Source: Peteryoungia wuzhouensis
Lineage (GTDB): Bacteria > Pseudomonadota > Alphaproteobacteria > Rhizobiales > Rhizobiaceae
DNA: 64,000 nt
NCBI RefSeq assembly: GCF_003205195.1
Contig: NZ_QJRY01000005.1
Span: 248,001-312,000, forward strand
Reading direction: 5' to 3'
The position numbers and the translations under genes are program-made. Within the stretch, counting starts at the first letter, position 1; the number at the start of each line of letters is the position of its first letter. The notes below the pieces were generated by a model. It had not been told where the DNA came from. It saw only the letters and a list, made by a program, of their open reading frames with translations, and did not search any database. Positions 16,984 through 26,325 of the stretch are shown piece by piece.

Positions 16984-18312
16984 CTAGAAACCTCCCTTGC
17001 CGGGGTACCAGCCCGTGCCGGCAAGAGGCACCTGGGCCATGGCTGCGGCCTCCATCGTCAGTGCGCAGAGATCCTCCGGCTCGAGATTGTGCAGCTTGTT
17101 CTTGCCGCAGGCGCGCGCGATCGTCTGCGCCTCCAGCGTCATGACCTTGAGATAGTTCGCCAGCCGGCGCCCGGCCGCGACCGGGTCGAGGCGGGCAGCG
17201 AGTTCCGGATCCTGCGTGGTGATGCCGGCGGGGTCCTTGCCTTCATGCCAGTCGTCATAGGCACCAGCCGTGGTGCCGAGCTTCTGGTATTCCTCTTCCC
17301 ATTTCGGGTCATTGTCGCCGATGGCCACGAGTGCTGCGGTGCCGATTGCGACCGCATCGGCGCCGAGTGCCAGCGCCTTCGCCACATCGGCACCGGAGCG
17401 AATGCCGCCCGAGATTACCAGTTGCACCTTGCGGTGCATGCCGAGGTCCTGCAGCGCCTGGACGGCGGGCCTGATGCAGGCGAGGGTGGGCATGCCGACA
17501 TGTTCGATGAAGACGTCCTGCGTCGCGGCCGTGCCGCCCTGCATGCCGTCGAGCACCACCACATCGGCACCAGCCTTCACGGCGAGGGCCGTGTCGTAAT
17601 AGGGACGGGCGCCACCGACCTTCACATAAATCGGCTTCTCCCAGTCGGTGATCTCGCGCAGTTCGAGGATCTTGATTTCCAGATCGTCGGGGCCGGTCCA
17701 GTCGGGATGGCGGCAGGCCGAGCGCTGGTCGATGCCCTTGGGCAGGTTGCGCATGTTGGCGACGCGGTCTGAGATCTTCTGGCCGAGCAGCATGCCGCCG
17801 CCGCCGGGCTTGGCGCCCTGCCCGACCACCACCTCGATCGCATCGGCGCGACGCAGGTCCTTCGGGTTCATGCCGTAACGGGAGGGAAGGTACTGGTAGA
17901 CAAGTGTCTGGCTGTGGCCGCGTTCCTCGTCGGTCATGCCGCCGTCGCCCGTCGTGGTCGACGTGCCGGCGAGCGTGGCGCCACGGCCGAGCGCTTCCTT
18001 GGCATTGCCCGACAGTGCCCCGAAGGACATGCCGGCGATGGTGATCGGCGTCTTCAGGTGGATTGGCTTCTTGGCAAAGCGCGTGCCGAGCGTCACAGAC
18101 GTGTCGCATTTCTCGCGATAGCCTTCGAGCGGATAACGCGAGATCGACGCGCCGAGGAAGAGCAGGTCATCGAAATGGGGAACCTTGCGCTTGGTGCCGG
18201 CGCCTCTGATGTCGTAGATGCCGGTTGCGGCCGCACGGCGGATTTCGGCGAGCGTGTAATCGTCAAAGGTTGCGGACTTGCGCGGCGGAGTAAAGGGGTT
18301 GTGGTAGCTCAT
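16984..18312 (-). CDS. glxD: FMN-binding glutamate synthase-family protein (GlxD/MgsC)
   Basis: A 442-residue protein equivalent to the central FMN-binding domain of the glutamate synthase large subunit. Visible features are the glycine-rich GGGGMLLGQKI loop, DGMQGGTAATQDVF and the phosphate-binding VISGGIRSGADVAKALALGADAV region (read in short pieces). The ATG at 18312 follows GAGGACAAGCC and is preferred to the start six codons earlier. It should condense a 2-oxoacid with the amino group delivered by the amidotransferase subunit. The stop codon of glxC lies 15 bp inside the longer frame. Confidence 0.85.
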   Translation of the reverse strand: MSYHNPFTPPRKSATFDDYTLAEIRRAAATGIYDIRGAGTKRKVPHFDDLLFLGASISRYPLEGYREKCDTSVTLGTRFAKKPIHLKTPITIAGMSFGALSGNAKEALGRGATLAGTSTTTGDGGMTDEERGHSQTLVYQYLPSRYGMNPKDLRRADAIEVVVGQGAKPGGGGMLLGQKISDRVANMRNLPKGIDQRSACRHPDWTGPDDLEIKILELREITDWEKPIYVKVGGARPYYDTALAVKAGADVVVLDGMQGGTAATQDVFIEHVGMPTLACIRPAVQALQDLGMHRKVQLVISGGIRSGADVAKALALGADAVAIGTAALVAIGDNDPKWEEEYQKLGTTAGAYDDWHEGKDPAGITTQDPELAARLDPVAAGRRLANYLKVMTLEAQTIARACGKNKLHNLEPEDLCALTMEAAAMAQVPLAGTGWYPGKGGF

Positions 18313-18326
18313 GGCTTGTCCTCGCC

Positions 18327-19013
18327 TCAATACGCGTCGGCGTTGTCGATGTTGAAATTGTAGAGCTTGCGAGCCGAGCCGTAGCGCTTGAACTCTTCCG
18401 GCTTCACATCGGTGATGCCGGCTTTGGCGAGCAATTCGGCGAGCTTTTCCAGATGCTTCGGCTTCATCTGCTTTTCGATGCAGTCCGCCCCGAGGCTTTT
18501 CACCGATCCGCGCACAAAGAGCTTCGCCTCGTACAGGCTGTCGCCCAAAGCTTCGCCGGCATCGCCGCAGACGACGAGGTGGCCCGACTGGCCCATGAAA
18601 GCCGACATGTGGCCGATGGAGCCACGCACAACGATATCGATGCCCTTCATCGAGATGCCGCAGCGGGAGGCGGCATTGCCCTTGATGACGAGCAGGCCGC
18701 CGCGCCCCGTGGCGCCGGCATATTGGCTGGCGTCACCTTCGATGACCACGGTGCCCGACATCATGTTTTCCGCAACGCCCGGACCGGCAGAGCCATGGAT
18801 GGTGACGGTGCCGCCGTCGTTCATGCCGGCGCAGTAATAGCCGACGGAGCCTTTCACCTCGACCGTGACAGGCGCATCGATACCGACTGCGACGGCGTGG
18901 TGGCCGCGTGGGTTCACGACCTCGAACAGGGTGTCATTGGTGCCGGCGCCGAGGGCGTGAAGCGCGCTGTTCAGGTCTCGGAGCGGGGTTTGGGAAAGGT
19001 CGAAAACAGGCAT
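18327..19013 (-). CDS. glxC: Glutamate synthase GXGXG-domain protein (GlxC/MgsB)
   Basis: A 228-residue protein corresponding to the C-terminal GXGXG beta-helix domain of the glutamate synthase large subunit. The repeated G-x-x-G-x-x-G pattern is clear (GSVGYYCAGMNDGG, GDASQYAGATGRGG, GSIGHMSAFMGQSG). It has a structural role in organising the complex. It lies between glxB and glxD with short gaps, so the three subunits of a normally fused enzyme are separate genes here. Confidence 0.85.
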   Translation of the reverse strand: MPVFDLSQTPLRDLNSALHALGAGTNDTLFEVVNPRGHHAVAVGIDAPVTVEVKGSVGYYCAGMNDGGTVTIHGSAGPGVAENMMSGTVVIEGDASQYAGATGRGGLLVIKGNAASRCGISMKGIDIVVRGSIGHMSAFMGQSGHLVVCGDAGEALGDSLYEAKLFVRGSVKSLGADCIEKQMKPKHLEKLAELLAKAGITDVKPEEFKRYGSARKLYNFNIDNADAY

Positions 19014-19043
19014 TCAAGAAACTTTCTCGGATGGGGGCGTGGA

Positions 19044-19949
19044 TCAGGCGGCCTTTTCGTGGTCCCAGAAATAGACGGTGGCCGGCTCCGGTTCCCAGAC
19101 GCGGGCAGTCTCAATGCCCGGAAGGTTGACCAGCGCCCGGTATTCGGAGCCGAAGGCGACATACTGGTCGGTCTCGGCCATGACGGCCGGCTTGCAGGCG
19201 ATCGGGTCGCGGACGACGCCGAAGCCGGTTTTGGTGCCGACGACGAAGGTGAAAAAGCCGTCGAGATCGTCGAGTGCGCCGGTCAGCGCTTCACCGAGAT
19301 CCTTGCCTCTGGCCATCTCGGCTGTGAGATAGGCAGCGGCCACTTCCGAGTCATTCTGCGTCTCGAAGGACATGCCCTCGCGGACGAGTTCGCGGCGAAG
19401 ATTGTTGTGGTTGGACAGCGAGCCGTTGTGGACGAGGCACTGATCGGCGCCGGTGGAGAAGGGATGGGCTCCGAGCGTGGTCACCGCGCTCTCGGTTGCC
19501 ATGCGGGTGTGGCCAATGCCATGGGTGCCGCCCATTGCGCGCACGCCGAAGCGCTGGACGACATCCTTCGGCAGACCGACCTCCTTGAAGATCTCGACGC
19601 TCTCGCCCGAGCCCATGATGCGGACGCCGGGGCGGATCTCGGTCAGAACAGAGCGGATGTTTGCCAGATCGGACTTGTCGATCGAGATCACCGCGTGCGT
19701 GCTCTTCACGGTGACGTCGGCTTTGAGGCCCGCTTTGGCAAGGTCTCCTGCGAGGCCGGCAAAATCCGTATCCGGCGCGGCCGACTGGATCGTCACCTTG
19801 GCCTTGCCGCCACTGGCATCTCCATAGATGGCGATGCCGGCGGAGTCTGGGCCGCGGTCGGTCATGGTGATCAGCATGTCCGACAACAGGGCTCCCAGTT
19901 GGGGTTCGAGCGCCTTGTCCTTGAGGAACAGTCCCACGATGCCGCACAT
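19044..19949 (-). CDS. glxB: Class II glutamine amidotransferase (GlxB/MgsA)
   Basis: A 301-residue N-terminal-nucleophile amidotransferase. The start at 19949 gives MCGIVGLF, placing the catalytic Cys at position 2; upstream codons in the same frame would bury it. Other class II marks are the GIGHTRMATES and HNGSLSNHNNLRREL motifs. It should hydrolyse glutamine and pass ammonia (or, in the N-methylglutamate pathway, act with gamma-glutamylmethylamide) to the GlxC/GlxD subunits. A GGGAG ribosome-binding site lies 10 bp before the start, right after a small hairpin. Confidence 0.87.
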   Translation of the reverse strand: MCGIVGLFLKDKALEPQLGALLSDMLITMTDRGPDSAGIAIYGDASGGKAKVTIQSAAPDTDFAGLAGDLAKAGLKADVTVKSTHAVISIDKSDLANIRSVLTEIRPGVRIMGSGESVEIFKEVGLPKDVVQRFGVRAMGGTHGIGHTRMATESAVTTLGAHPFSTGADQCLVHNGSLSNHNNLRRELVREGMSFETQNDSEVAAAYLTAEMARGKDLGEALTGALDDLDGFFTFVVGTKTGFGVVRDPIACKPAVMAETDQYVAFGSEYRALVNLPGIETARVWEPEPATVYFWDHEKAA

Positions 19950-19961
19950 GGCCGCGATCTC

Positions 19962-19980
19962 CCTTGTTGCTGGAACAAGG
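19962..19980 (-). promoter_or_regulatory. Inverted repeat just upstream of the glxB ribosome-binding site
   Basis: CCTTGTT, GCTGG, AACAAGG: perfect 7-bp arms with a 5-base loop, ending directly at the GGGAG ribosome-binding site of glxB. It could be an operator for one of the two neighbouring regulators or a 5' leader hairpin. Confidence 0.4.
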
Positions 19981-20038
19981 AGTAGCAGCGGTGTCTCATT
20001 CAATCAATCCTTAGGAAACTATTTTTCCTGAGGGGTAA

Positions 20039-20698
20039 TTATTTCTGTTGGGGATATGAGATGATCGAGAGGTAGCGGGCGGGCAGTTTCACCAGTTCTT
20101 CCGGTCCATGGGGGGCATCGGCATCGAAGAACAGGCTGTCGCCGGCCTCCATCCGGTAGAGCCTGTCGCCATGGCGATACACGACCTCGCCCTCGAGCAT
20201 GTAGAGGAACTCCATGCCCTCGTGCTGGAAGGTCGGGAAGATGTCGGATGAGGCGTTGAGCGTGATGAGATAGGGCTCAACGATGACGCCTGACGTGTTG
20301 TTCTCGATATGGCCGAGCAGGCTGTAGTGATGGCCAGCGCGCGTTCCCCGCCGTTCCAGGTTGACCCCTTCTCCGGCCTTTACAAAGCTTGCGCTGCGCG
20401 GCTCCTCGAAGCCCCGGAAGAACGAGGTGATCGGCACGCCGAGCGCCTTGGACAGCGCCTGCAGGGTGGTCAGCGAGGGCGAGATGTTGCCGTTCTCGAT
20501 CTTCGACAGCATGCCCACGGACATTCCGGTCGCGGCCGCCATATCGGCAACGGTGATGCCGAGCTTCTTGCGGAAGGTGCGGACCTCGTGGCCGATCGCC
20601 ATTTCCAGATTGTTGGCGCGGGGCTCGCGGACCGCATGAGGGTCCTGGGCAAGTGGCGGCATGCTCGTTCCGGGGCTAGCCTTTGCGCTCTTCGCCAT
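20039..20698 (-). CDS. XRE-cupin transcriptional regulator
   Basis: A 219-residue regulator: an N-terminal XRE helix-turn-helix at about residues 35-90 (ITVADMAAATGMSVGMLSKI) followed by a small cupin domain (FQHEGMEFLYMLEGEV, then GDSLFFDADAPHG). The ATG at 20698 was chosen; the slightly longer frame would need a TTG start. This family commonly controls amine, glutamate and polyamine metabolism, fitting the glx genes downstream. With glxA just upstream, the cluster has two local regulators. Confidence 0.88.
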   Translation of the reverse strand: MAKSAKASPGTSMPPLAQDPHAVREPRANNLEMAIGHEVRTFRKKLGITVADMAAATGMSVGMLSKIENGNISPSLTTLQALSKALGVPITSFFRGFEEPRSASFVKAGEGVNLERRGTRAGHHYSLLGHIENNTSGVIVEPYLITLNASSDIFPTFQHEGMEFLYMLEGEVVYRHGDRLYRMEAGDSLFFDADAPHGPEELVKLPARYLSIISYPQQK

Positions 20699-20719
20699 CG
20701 TCCCTCTTCCTTCCAAACT

Positions 20720-21694
20720 TTAACTCATGCGTTTGTTTGCTCTAGCGGATTTCGGCGTCATGCCAAAATGGTCTTTGAAGGCCTTGGAGAAATGCGAGGC
20801 GCCGGAAAAGCCGGTGGCGAAGGCGAGTTCGGAGATCGATAGCGGACTTTGCTCGAGCAGGCGGCGGGCGTGGTCGAGGCGAATGCGGTGATAGGTGGTC
20901 TGGAAGCTGACGCCGAGATGTTCGGCAAACAGACGGTCCAGGTGGCGAGGGCTCACGCCCGCGAGCCGTGCCATGGCCGCCCGGTCGAGCGGCTGCTCTA
21001 TGGTCGCTTCCATCTTTTCCAGGACGGAGATCAGGCCCGGATGGTGGGTGCCGAAGCGTTCGCTGGAGGAGCCGCGCTGCGGGTCCGCCGGTTCGGCAAC
21101 CGCTGTGTGCAGATACCAATCGCTCACTCGCCGCGCAAAAGCCTGGCCCATGCGGCTGGCGATCAGCGCGTGCATCATGTCGAGGGGGGCCACGCCGCCG
21201 CCGCAGGTGACCCGGTCGCCATCCAGCACATAGCGAGCTTGACGTGGGGCCAGTTGCGGAAAGGCCTCGCGCATGGCGGGGGCATGCTCCCAATGGATGG
21301 TGAAGTCGCGTCCGTCGAGCAGTCCGGCTGCGGCCAGAAGATAAGCGCCGCTTGAAATGCCGCCGATGCGCACACCCTGGCGTGCCAGCCGGCGGAGGAT
21401 GGGATGAAGAACGGCCGTGTCCCTCCAGTCGTCAGGATTGCCGCCTGCCACCACGAAGATCGTGTGGCAGCGGGTCCCGATGGCGGCAAGGTCCTGGCAG
21501 GGAAAGGCAAAACCGGACGAGGAAGTCACCGCCTTGCCATTCATCGACAGTGGTACTGTTTCATACAGGGCTGTCTGGGCAATGAGGTTTGCGGCTCGCA
21601 ACGGTTCCGTCGCGGATGCAAAGGACATCAGGGCAAAGTTCTCAACGAGAACGAAGCCATAGGTTTGCGTTGTGAGAGAGACATCAGGGCGCAT
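20720..21694 (-). CDS. glxA: AraC-family regulator with DJ-1/PfpI domain (GlxA)
   Basis: A 324-residue regulator. The N-terminal 190 or so residues form an amidotransferase-like DJ-1/PfpI fold (FVVAGGNPDDW, ISSGAYLLAAAGLLDG) and the C-terminus is an AraC-type double helix-turn-helix (AMARLAGVSPRHLDRLF, then ELAFATGFSGASHFSKAFK). This domain order and the linkage to glxB, glxC and glxD match Sinorhizobium glxA. The Cys expected in an active glutamine amidotransferase elbow is replaced by Ser (SSGAYL), consistent with a ligand-sensing role. Confidence 0.88.
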   Translation of the reverse strand: MRPDVSLTTQTYGFVLVENFALMSFASATEPLRAANLIAQTALYETVPLSMNGKAVTSSSGFAFPCQDLAAIGTRCHTIFVVAGGNPDDWRDTAVLHPILRRLARQGVRIGGISSGAYLLAAAGLLDGRDFTIHWEHAPAMREAFPQLAPRQARYVLDGDRVTCGGGVAPLDMMHALIASRMGQAFARRVSDWYLHTAVAEPADPQRGSSSERFGTHHPGLISVLEKMEATIEQPLDRAAMARLAGVSPRHLDRLFAEHLGVSFQTTYHRIRLDHARRLLEQSPLSISELAFATGFSGASHFSKAFKDHFGMTPKSARANKRMS

Positions 21695-21749
21695 GGCCTC
21701 TTTGTATGCATAAATGTCTCAATCCGGCAATTTCTCCGATCAGGAGGTG

Positions 21750-21779
21750 GGCGGCACCAGGAAAATCCCTGGTGCCGCC
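21750..21779 (-). terminator. Strong hairpin after the RND efflux operon
   Basis: Perfect 12-bp arms (GGCGGCACCAGG and CCTGGTGCCGCC) around a 6-base A/T-rich loop, starting 9 bp beyond the RND permease stop codon. It lacks a T-run but probably insulates glxA from the efflux operon. Confidence 0.65.
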
Positions 21780-21787
21780 GTGCGCTA

Positions 21788-24700
21788 TCACGTCCGCAAG
21801 ACTCGGTAGATGGCGGGAATGACCAGCACCGTGAGCAGGGTCGAGGAGATCAGACCGAAGAGCAGCGAGATGGCCAGCCCCTGAAAGATCGGATCGGTCA
21901 GGATCACGGCGGCTCCGATGATCGCAGCGAGTGCGGTCAAGAGGATCGGCTTGAAACGCACGGCCCCGGCCTCGATCAGCACATCGGTCAGCGTTCGCCC
22001 TTCGTGATCCGCATGGCGGATGAAGTCGACGAGCAGGATGGAGTTGCGGACGATGATGCCGGCAAGCGCGATGAAGCCGATCATCGAAGTTGCCGAGAAG
22101 GGCGCACCGAACAGCCAGTGCCCACCGAGAATGCCGATGAAGGTGAGCGGAACCGGCGTCAGGATCACCAGCGGGATCTTGAAGGATCCGAACTGGGCGA
22201 CGACCAGGATGTAGATCCCGAGAAGCGCGATCATGAAGGCGGCGCCCATGTCGCGGAAGGTGACCCAGGTCACTTCCCACTCGCCGTCCCAGAGCAGGGT
22301 CGGGGCAACTTCGCTGTGTGGCTGGCCATGCAGGGCAATGACGGGTTTGGGCAGGCCGGTCCAATCCTGGGCATCGATCGCCTGCTGGACGGCGAGCATG
22401 CCATAGAGCGGTGCCTCAAAGCTGCCGGCCAGTTCCGCCGTCACCATTTCGGCATTCATGCCGTTGTGACGGAAGATCGGAAGCGAGGTCATCTCGTCGG
22501 TGACGCGGACGACATCGCCGAGTTCGACCACGCCCTTGCCGCCGGGCAGGACATTGGCCGGCATCGGGGTCGCGAAGAAGCGTTCGTCGATCACCTTGTC
22601 GCTGCGTGGGCGTTCCAGGCGGATCGGGATCGGCGGGTGGCCCTCGCCGCGATGGGAGTAGCCGATGGTCTTGCCGTTCGAGAGGATTGCGATCGTATCG
22701 AAAACGTCGCTTTCCTCGACATGGTAGAACTCCGCATCGTCGGTCGAAATCGTCAGCCTCTTGCGCGGGGCTTCGACACCATAGGAGTTGTCGATGTCGA
22801 CGATGAAGGGCACCGAGCGGAAAGCGTCTTCGACCTTGGCTGCTACCGCGCGGCGGATGGCAGGTGTCGGACCATAAATTTCAGCCAGCAGTGTGGCCAT
22901 GACGGGCGGTCCCGGGGGCGGTTCAACGACTTTGAGGCTGCTGCCTTCGGGGACGGCGATGCCCTTGATCCGCTCCCTGATGTCGAGTGCGATGTCGTGG
23001 CTGGTGCGGTCGCGATTGTCCTTGGGTGTCAGGTTGATGGCGACGTCGCCTTGATTGGAAGCAGACCGCATATAGGACTGCCGCACCAGACCATTGAAGT
23101 TGTAGGGGGCGGCCGTTGCGGCATGGGTTTGCACGGAGGTGACCTCCGGCAAATCGAGCACCAGACGCGCGACGGATTGCGCGACGGCGTCCGTTGCCTC
23201 CATGGTCGATCCTTCCGGCAGATCAATGCTGACCTGCAGTTCCGACTTGTTGTCGAAAGGCAGGAGTTTGACCGTCACATGCTTGGTGTAGAACAGCGAC
23301 AGCGAGCCGAGCGTGAGCAGGCCCACGAGAGCGAGAAACACCCAACTGTGTGTCTTGCTGGCGAGGATCGGCCTTGCCACACCCGCGTAGAGCCGGCCCA
23401 ATCGGCCACCGTTTTCGTGATCGGCTCCCTGCCCATGGATTGGAGCATTCCCCGAGACCTTCAGCATGAGCCAGGGCGTGACGATGACTGCGACGAAGAA
23501 GGAAAAGACCATGGCGGCCGATGCATTGGCCGGAATAGGGCTCATGTAGGGACCCATCAGGCCGGAAACGAACAGCATCGGAAGGAGCGCTGCCACCACA
23601 GTCAAGGTTGCGACGATGGTGGGATTGCCGACCTCGGCGACGGCCTCGATGGCGCTGCGGCGACGCGAGCGGCCGTCACCCATGCCCCAGTGGCGCGCGA
23701 TGTTCTCGATGACGACGATGGCGTCGTCGACGAGAATGCCGATCGAGAAGATCAGTGCAAACAAGGACACACGGTTGAGCGTGTAGCCCATCAGCCAGGA
23801 GGCAAAGAGCGTCAGCAGGATGGTGACCGGGATGACGATGGCAACGACAAAGGCCTCGCGGCGACCGATCGCCAGCCAGACCAGGGCAATGATCGAGACG
23901 GTGGCAAGGCCGAGGTGGTAAAGCAGCTCATTGGCCTTGTCGTTGGCGGTCTCGCCATAGTCGCGCGTTACCTCCACGCCGACTTCCTCGGGGATCAGGT
24001 TGCCCTTCAGGGCTTCGACGCGCTGCATCACGGCTTCGGCGACGACGACGGCATTGGCTCCGGCGCGCTTGGCGATGGCCAGGGTGACGGCCGGGACACG
24101 TTCGATCTTCTCTCCGGTCTTGCTGAGGTTCGAGACCAGTGCGTCGCTCGTATCGGTGGCAAAGGCAATGGTTGCCACATCGCGCACGTAGACGGGTCTG
24201 CCATCGCGCGCGGTCAGAAGCAGGTTGCCGATCTCGGCGGGGGTGGAGAGCGTGGCGCCTGCCATGACGTCGATCTGCTGTCCGTTTCCACGGACCTGCC
24301 CGGCGGGCGAGGCGGAATTGGCGCCGCTCACCTTGGCCGCGAGCTGTTGCAGCGTGATCCCGTAAAGCGCCAGGCGCTCCGGTTGTGGCGAGATGCGCAG
24401 AATTTCACTGATCTCGCCGACGAGATAGGTCAGCCCGACATTGTCGACCTTGGCGATTTCGTTGCGCACTTCGCGGGCAATCCGGGTCAGATCGTTCGCG
24501 GAGACCCGATCTGCGGCATCCGCGTTCGGCCGAAAGGTCAACGTCGCGATGGCGACGTCGTCGATGCCGCGGCCGACCACTTTCGGTTCGGCGATGCCGA
24601 CCGGGATGCGATCCATGTTGGCGCGGACCTTGTCGTGCACCCGGAGCACGGCGGCATCCGGGGATGTTCCGACGACGAAGCGGGCCGTCACGACAACCTG

Positions 24701-25033
24701 GTTGTCCATCGAACGGGAATAGATGTGCTCGACGCCGTTGATGCTTTTGACGATGGTTTCCAGAGGCTCGGTCACAAGCTTTTCCGCGTCGTCGGCCTTC
24801 AGTCCGGGCGCCTGGACGGCGATGTCGACCATGGGCACGGAAATCTGCGGCTCTTCCTCACGCGGCAGGGACATCAGGGCAACCAGACCGAAGGCCAGCG
24901 CTGCGATGAGAAAAAGCGGTGTGAGCGGTGACTTAATGAAGAAGCGCGTGAGATTGCCGGCGATGCCGAGGCCTGTCATGGGGGCGTCATCGGCTTCAGG
25001 AGCGTCGGGAGTCTGCTTGATGGGATCGGTCAT
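21788..25033 (-). CDS. RND family efflux transporter, inner-membrane permease
   Basis: A 1081-residue resistance-nodulation-division pump. Two halves of six membrane segments are recognisable with large periplasmic loops; the fourth segment carries the proton-relay pair in GILVDDAIVVIENIARHW. The first segment follows FIKSPLTPLFLIAALAFG. Its ATG overlaps the stop codon of the adaptor gene by 4 bp, indicating translational coupling. No outer-membrane channel gene is adjacent. The operon also holds a DUF2892 protein and an ArsR repressor with a thiol-pair signature, so the substrate may be linked to sulfide, persulfide or electrophile stress. Confidence 0.92.
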   Translation of the reverse strand: MTDPIKQTPDAPEADDAPMTGLGIAGNLTRFFIKSPLTPLFLIAALAFGLVALMSLPREEEPQISVPMVDIAVQAPGLKADDAEKLVTEPLETIVKSINGVEHIYSRSMDNQVVVTARFVVGTSPDAAVLRVHDKVRANMDRIPVGIAEPKVVGRGIDDVAIATLTFRPNADAADRVSANDLTRIAREVRNEIAKVDNVGLTYLVGEISEILRISPQPERLALYGITLQQLAAKVSGANSASPAGQVRGNGQQIDVMAGATLSTPAEIGNLLLTARDGRPVYVRDVATIAFATDTSDALVSNLSKTGEKIERVPAVTLAIAKRAGANAVVVAEAVMQRVEALKGNLIPEEVGVEVTRDYGETANDKANELLYHLGLATVSIIALVWLAIGRREAFVVAIVIPVTILLTLFASWLMGYTLNRVSLFALIFSIGILVDDAIVVIENIARHWGMGDGRSRRRSAIEAVAEVGNPTIVATLTVVAALLPMLFVSGLMGPYMSPIPANASAAMVFSFFVAVIVTPWLMLKVSGNAPIHGQGADHENGGRLGRLYAGVARPILASKTHSWVFLALVGLLTLGSLSLFYTKHVTVKLLPFDNKSELQVSIDLPEGSTMEATDAVAQSVARLVLDLPEVTSVQTHAATAAPYNFNGLVRQSYMRSASNQGDVAINLTPKDNRDRTSHDIALDIRERIKGIAVPEGSSLKVVEPPPGPPVMATLLAEIYGPTPAIRRAVAAKVEDAFRSVPFIVDIDNSYGVEAPRKRLTISTDDAEFYHVEESDVFDTIAILSNGKTIGYSHRGEGHPPIPIRLERPRSDKVIDERFFATPMPANVLPGGKGVVELGDVVRVTDEMTSLPIFRHNGMNAEMVTAELAGSFEAPLYGMLAVQQAIDAQDWTGLPKPVIALHGQPHSEVAPTLLWDGEWEVTWVTFRDMGAAFMIALLGIYILVVAQFGSFKIPLVILTPVPLTFIGILGGHWLFGAPFSATSMIGFIALAGIIVRNSILLVDFIRHADHEGRTLTDVLIEAGAVRFKPILLTALAAIIGAAVILTDPIFQGLAISLLFGLISSTLLTVLVIPAIYRVLRT

Positions 25034-26004
25034 GGGGTCACCAAGATATCGCCTTCGACCAGACCGGACAGGATTTCGACTGCCGGCTTTCCTTCGCTCT
25101 CGACCGGTTCACCGGCCAGAACGGCACGCTGCACTGTGCCGTCAGTCTCTTTGACCGTGACGAAATCAACGCCGGCATGGGTCGTGATCGCATCTGCGGG
25201 CACCAGGATTGCCTGTCGTTGACCGACCGGCAACTCGACGAGGACGCGGCCGCCGACGAACTGGGTATCCAGGTTTTCCACTTCGACATCCGCCGTCACC
25301 CTCCCGCCGTCGATCAAGGGATAGATCTTGGCGAGGGTGCCGGTCAGGGGCGTGCCAGCAGCATCGATGCGGATCGGCGACCCCTGGCGCAGATCCTGCG
25401 CATGGCGTTCAGGAACGGCCAGCCTGAGGAAAAAACCGCCGCTTGCGATCTCGGCGATGGTTTCACCGGCCATAGCCACGGCATCCTTGGTGGCAGGCAC
25501 CGAGACCACCCGTCCGTCGGACGGGGCAATCACGGCGCCTTCCGCCGACTGCTGCACGATCACGGACCGTTGGGCTTCTGCGGTTCCGATCTGGTTGGTG
25601 ATCACGTCCGTCTGCGTGCGCAACTGGTCGAAGCGCTGCGTGCTTGTCGCACCGCTTCGCACGAGGCGCTCGGCACGATCGAGTTCTGCCCTGGCATCTT
25701 TCAAGGATGCCTGCAGGCCCAGCAGCTGGGCGTCAATGGCCTTGATCTGGAAGTCGAGTTTATCGTCCTTGATCTCGGCGATGACGTCCCCGGCCTTGAC
25801 GATGTCGCCCTCCGTCACGCGCAAATCCGCGACAGTTCCGCTCAGCCGCGCGCGGGCTGCTACGCTGATACGGGGCTGGATCTGGCCGTAGACGGCCTTC
25901 ATCTCCGGAATGGTCACGGGCTTGATCGTGATCTCCGCCGCATCGGCCGCAGCGCATATGCCGGCGGACAGGGCGAAGGTCAGGGCGAGGGAGGGGACGT
26001 TCAT
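25030..26004 (-). CDS. RND efflux periplasmic adaptor (membrane fusion protein)
   Basis: A 324-residue HlyD/AcrA-type adaptor with a signal peptide (ending ICAAADA before AEITIKPV). It shows the lipoyl half-motifs (ISVAARARLSGTVADLRV and GAVIAPSDGRVVSV) around a short coiled-coil hairpin of about 70 residues (ALKDA to QQSAEG region). The ATG at 26004 follows GAGGTATTGTCG; the longer frame would need a TTG. It links the pump to an outer-membrane channel not encoded here. Confidence 0.9.
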   Translation of the reverse strand: MNVPSLALTFALSAGICAAADAAEITIKPVTIPEMKAVYGQIQPRISVAARARLSGTVADLRVTEGDIVKAGDVIAEIKDDKLDFQIKAIDAQLLGLQASLKDARAELDRAERLVRSGATSTQRFDQLRTQTDVITNQIGTAEAQRSVIVQQSAEGAVIAPSDGRVVSVPATKDAVAMAGETIAEIASGGFFLRLAVPERHAQDLRQGSPIRIDAAGTPLTGTLAKIYPLIDGGRVTADVEVENLDTQFVGGRVLVELPVGQRQAILVPADAITTHAGVDFVTVKETDGTVQRAVLAGEPVESEGKPAVEILSGLVEGDILVTP

Positions 26005-26014
26005 CGACAATACC

Positions 26015-26215
26015 TCAGAAGGCGGCGCCCGGACGGATGCCGAGTTTGCGGAAGATCGTTGCCGCCGGGCAAAACCCGGTAAAGGCGGACTGGATCAGGT
26101 TCAGGCCGATGAAGACGGTGAACCAGACAAAACCTGCATGGACGAAATGGGTCAGAAGCAGGGATGCAAGGACCATGAAGCCGGCAAAGGCGAGGACGGC
26201 GCGATCGATTGACAT
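26015..26215 (-). CDS. DUF2892 (YgaP-type) small membrane protein
   Basis: A 66-residue protein with two hydrophobic segments (about residues 7-25 and 28-45) and the family motif GFCPAATIFRKLG. In other bacteria this domain occurs beside rhodanese or sulfide-oxidising enzymes and ArsR-type sensors of persulfide, sometimes fused to rhodanese as in YgaP. Here it is the first gene of the efflux operon, preceded by GGAGACAACA and by an operator-like inverted repeat. The function is unproven; the Cys in FCPA is conserved in the family. Confidence 0.8.
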   Translation of the reverse strand: MSIDRAVLAFAGFMVLASLLLTHFVHAGFVWFTVFIGLNLIQSAFTGFCPAATIFRKLGIRPGAAF

Positions 26216-26229
26216 TGTTGTCTCCTTAA

Positions 26230-26256
26230 ATTCGTATCTACGATACTATGTAGATA
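26230..26256. promoter_or_regulatory. Operator candidate upstream of the DUF2892-RND operon
   Basis: ATTCGTATCTA at 26230-26240 is the exact reverse complement of the sequence at the arsR start (26643-26653). It overlaps an inverted repeat, TATCTAC-N8-GTAGATA, at 26235-26256, the size and AT-richness expected for a BigR/SqrR-type repressor site. Confidence 0.65.
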
Positions 26257-26325
26257 AAGAGCAGCCGGAAGTCAATGCGATTGAAGCCGGATCCGGGCGA
26301 TCATCCTCCGCCGGAGATGGCGACG

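Noticed and set aside
21404..24931. Plus-strand open frame of 1175 codons opposite the RND pump and glxA
   Set aside because: It is antisense to clear genes, rich in Asp/Gly/Arg and without domains. Long antisense frames are expected from the GC-rich third-position bias.
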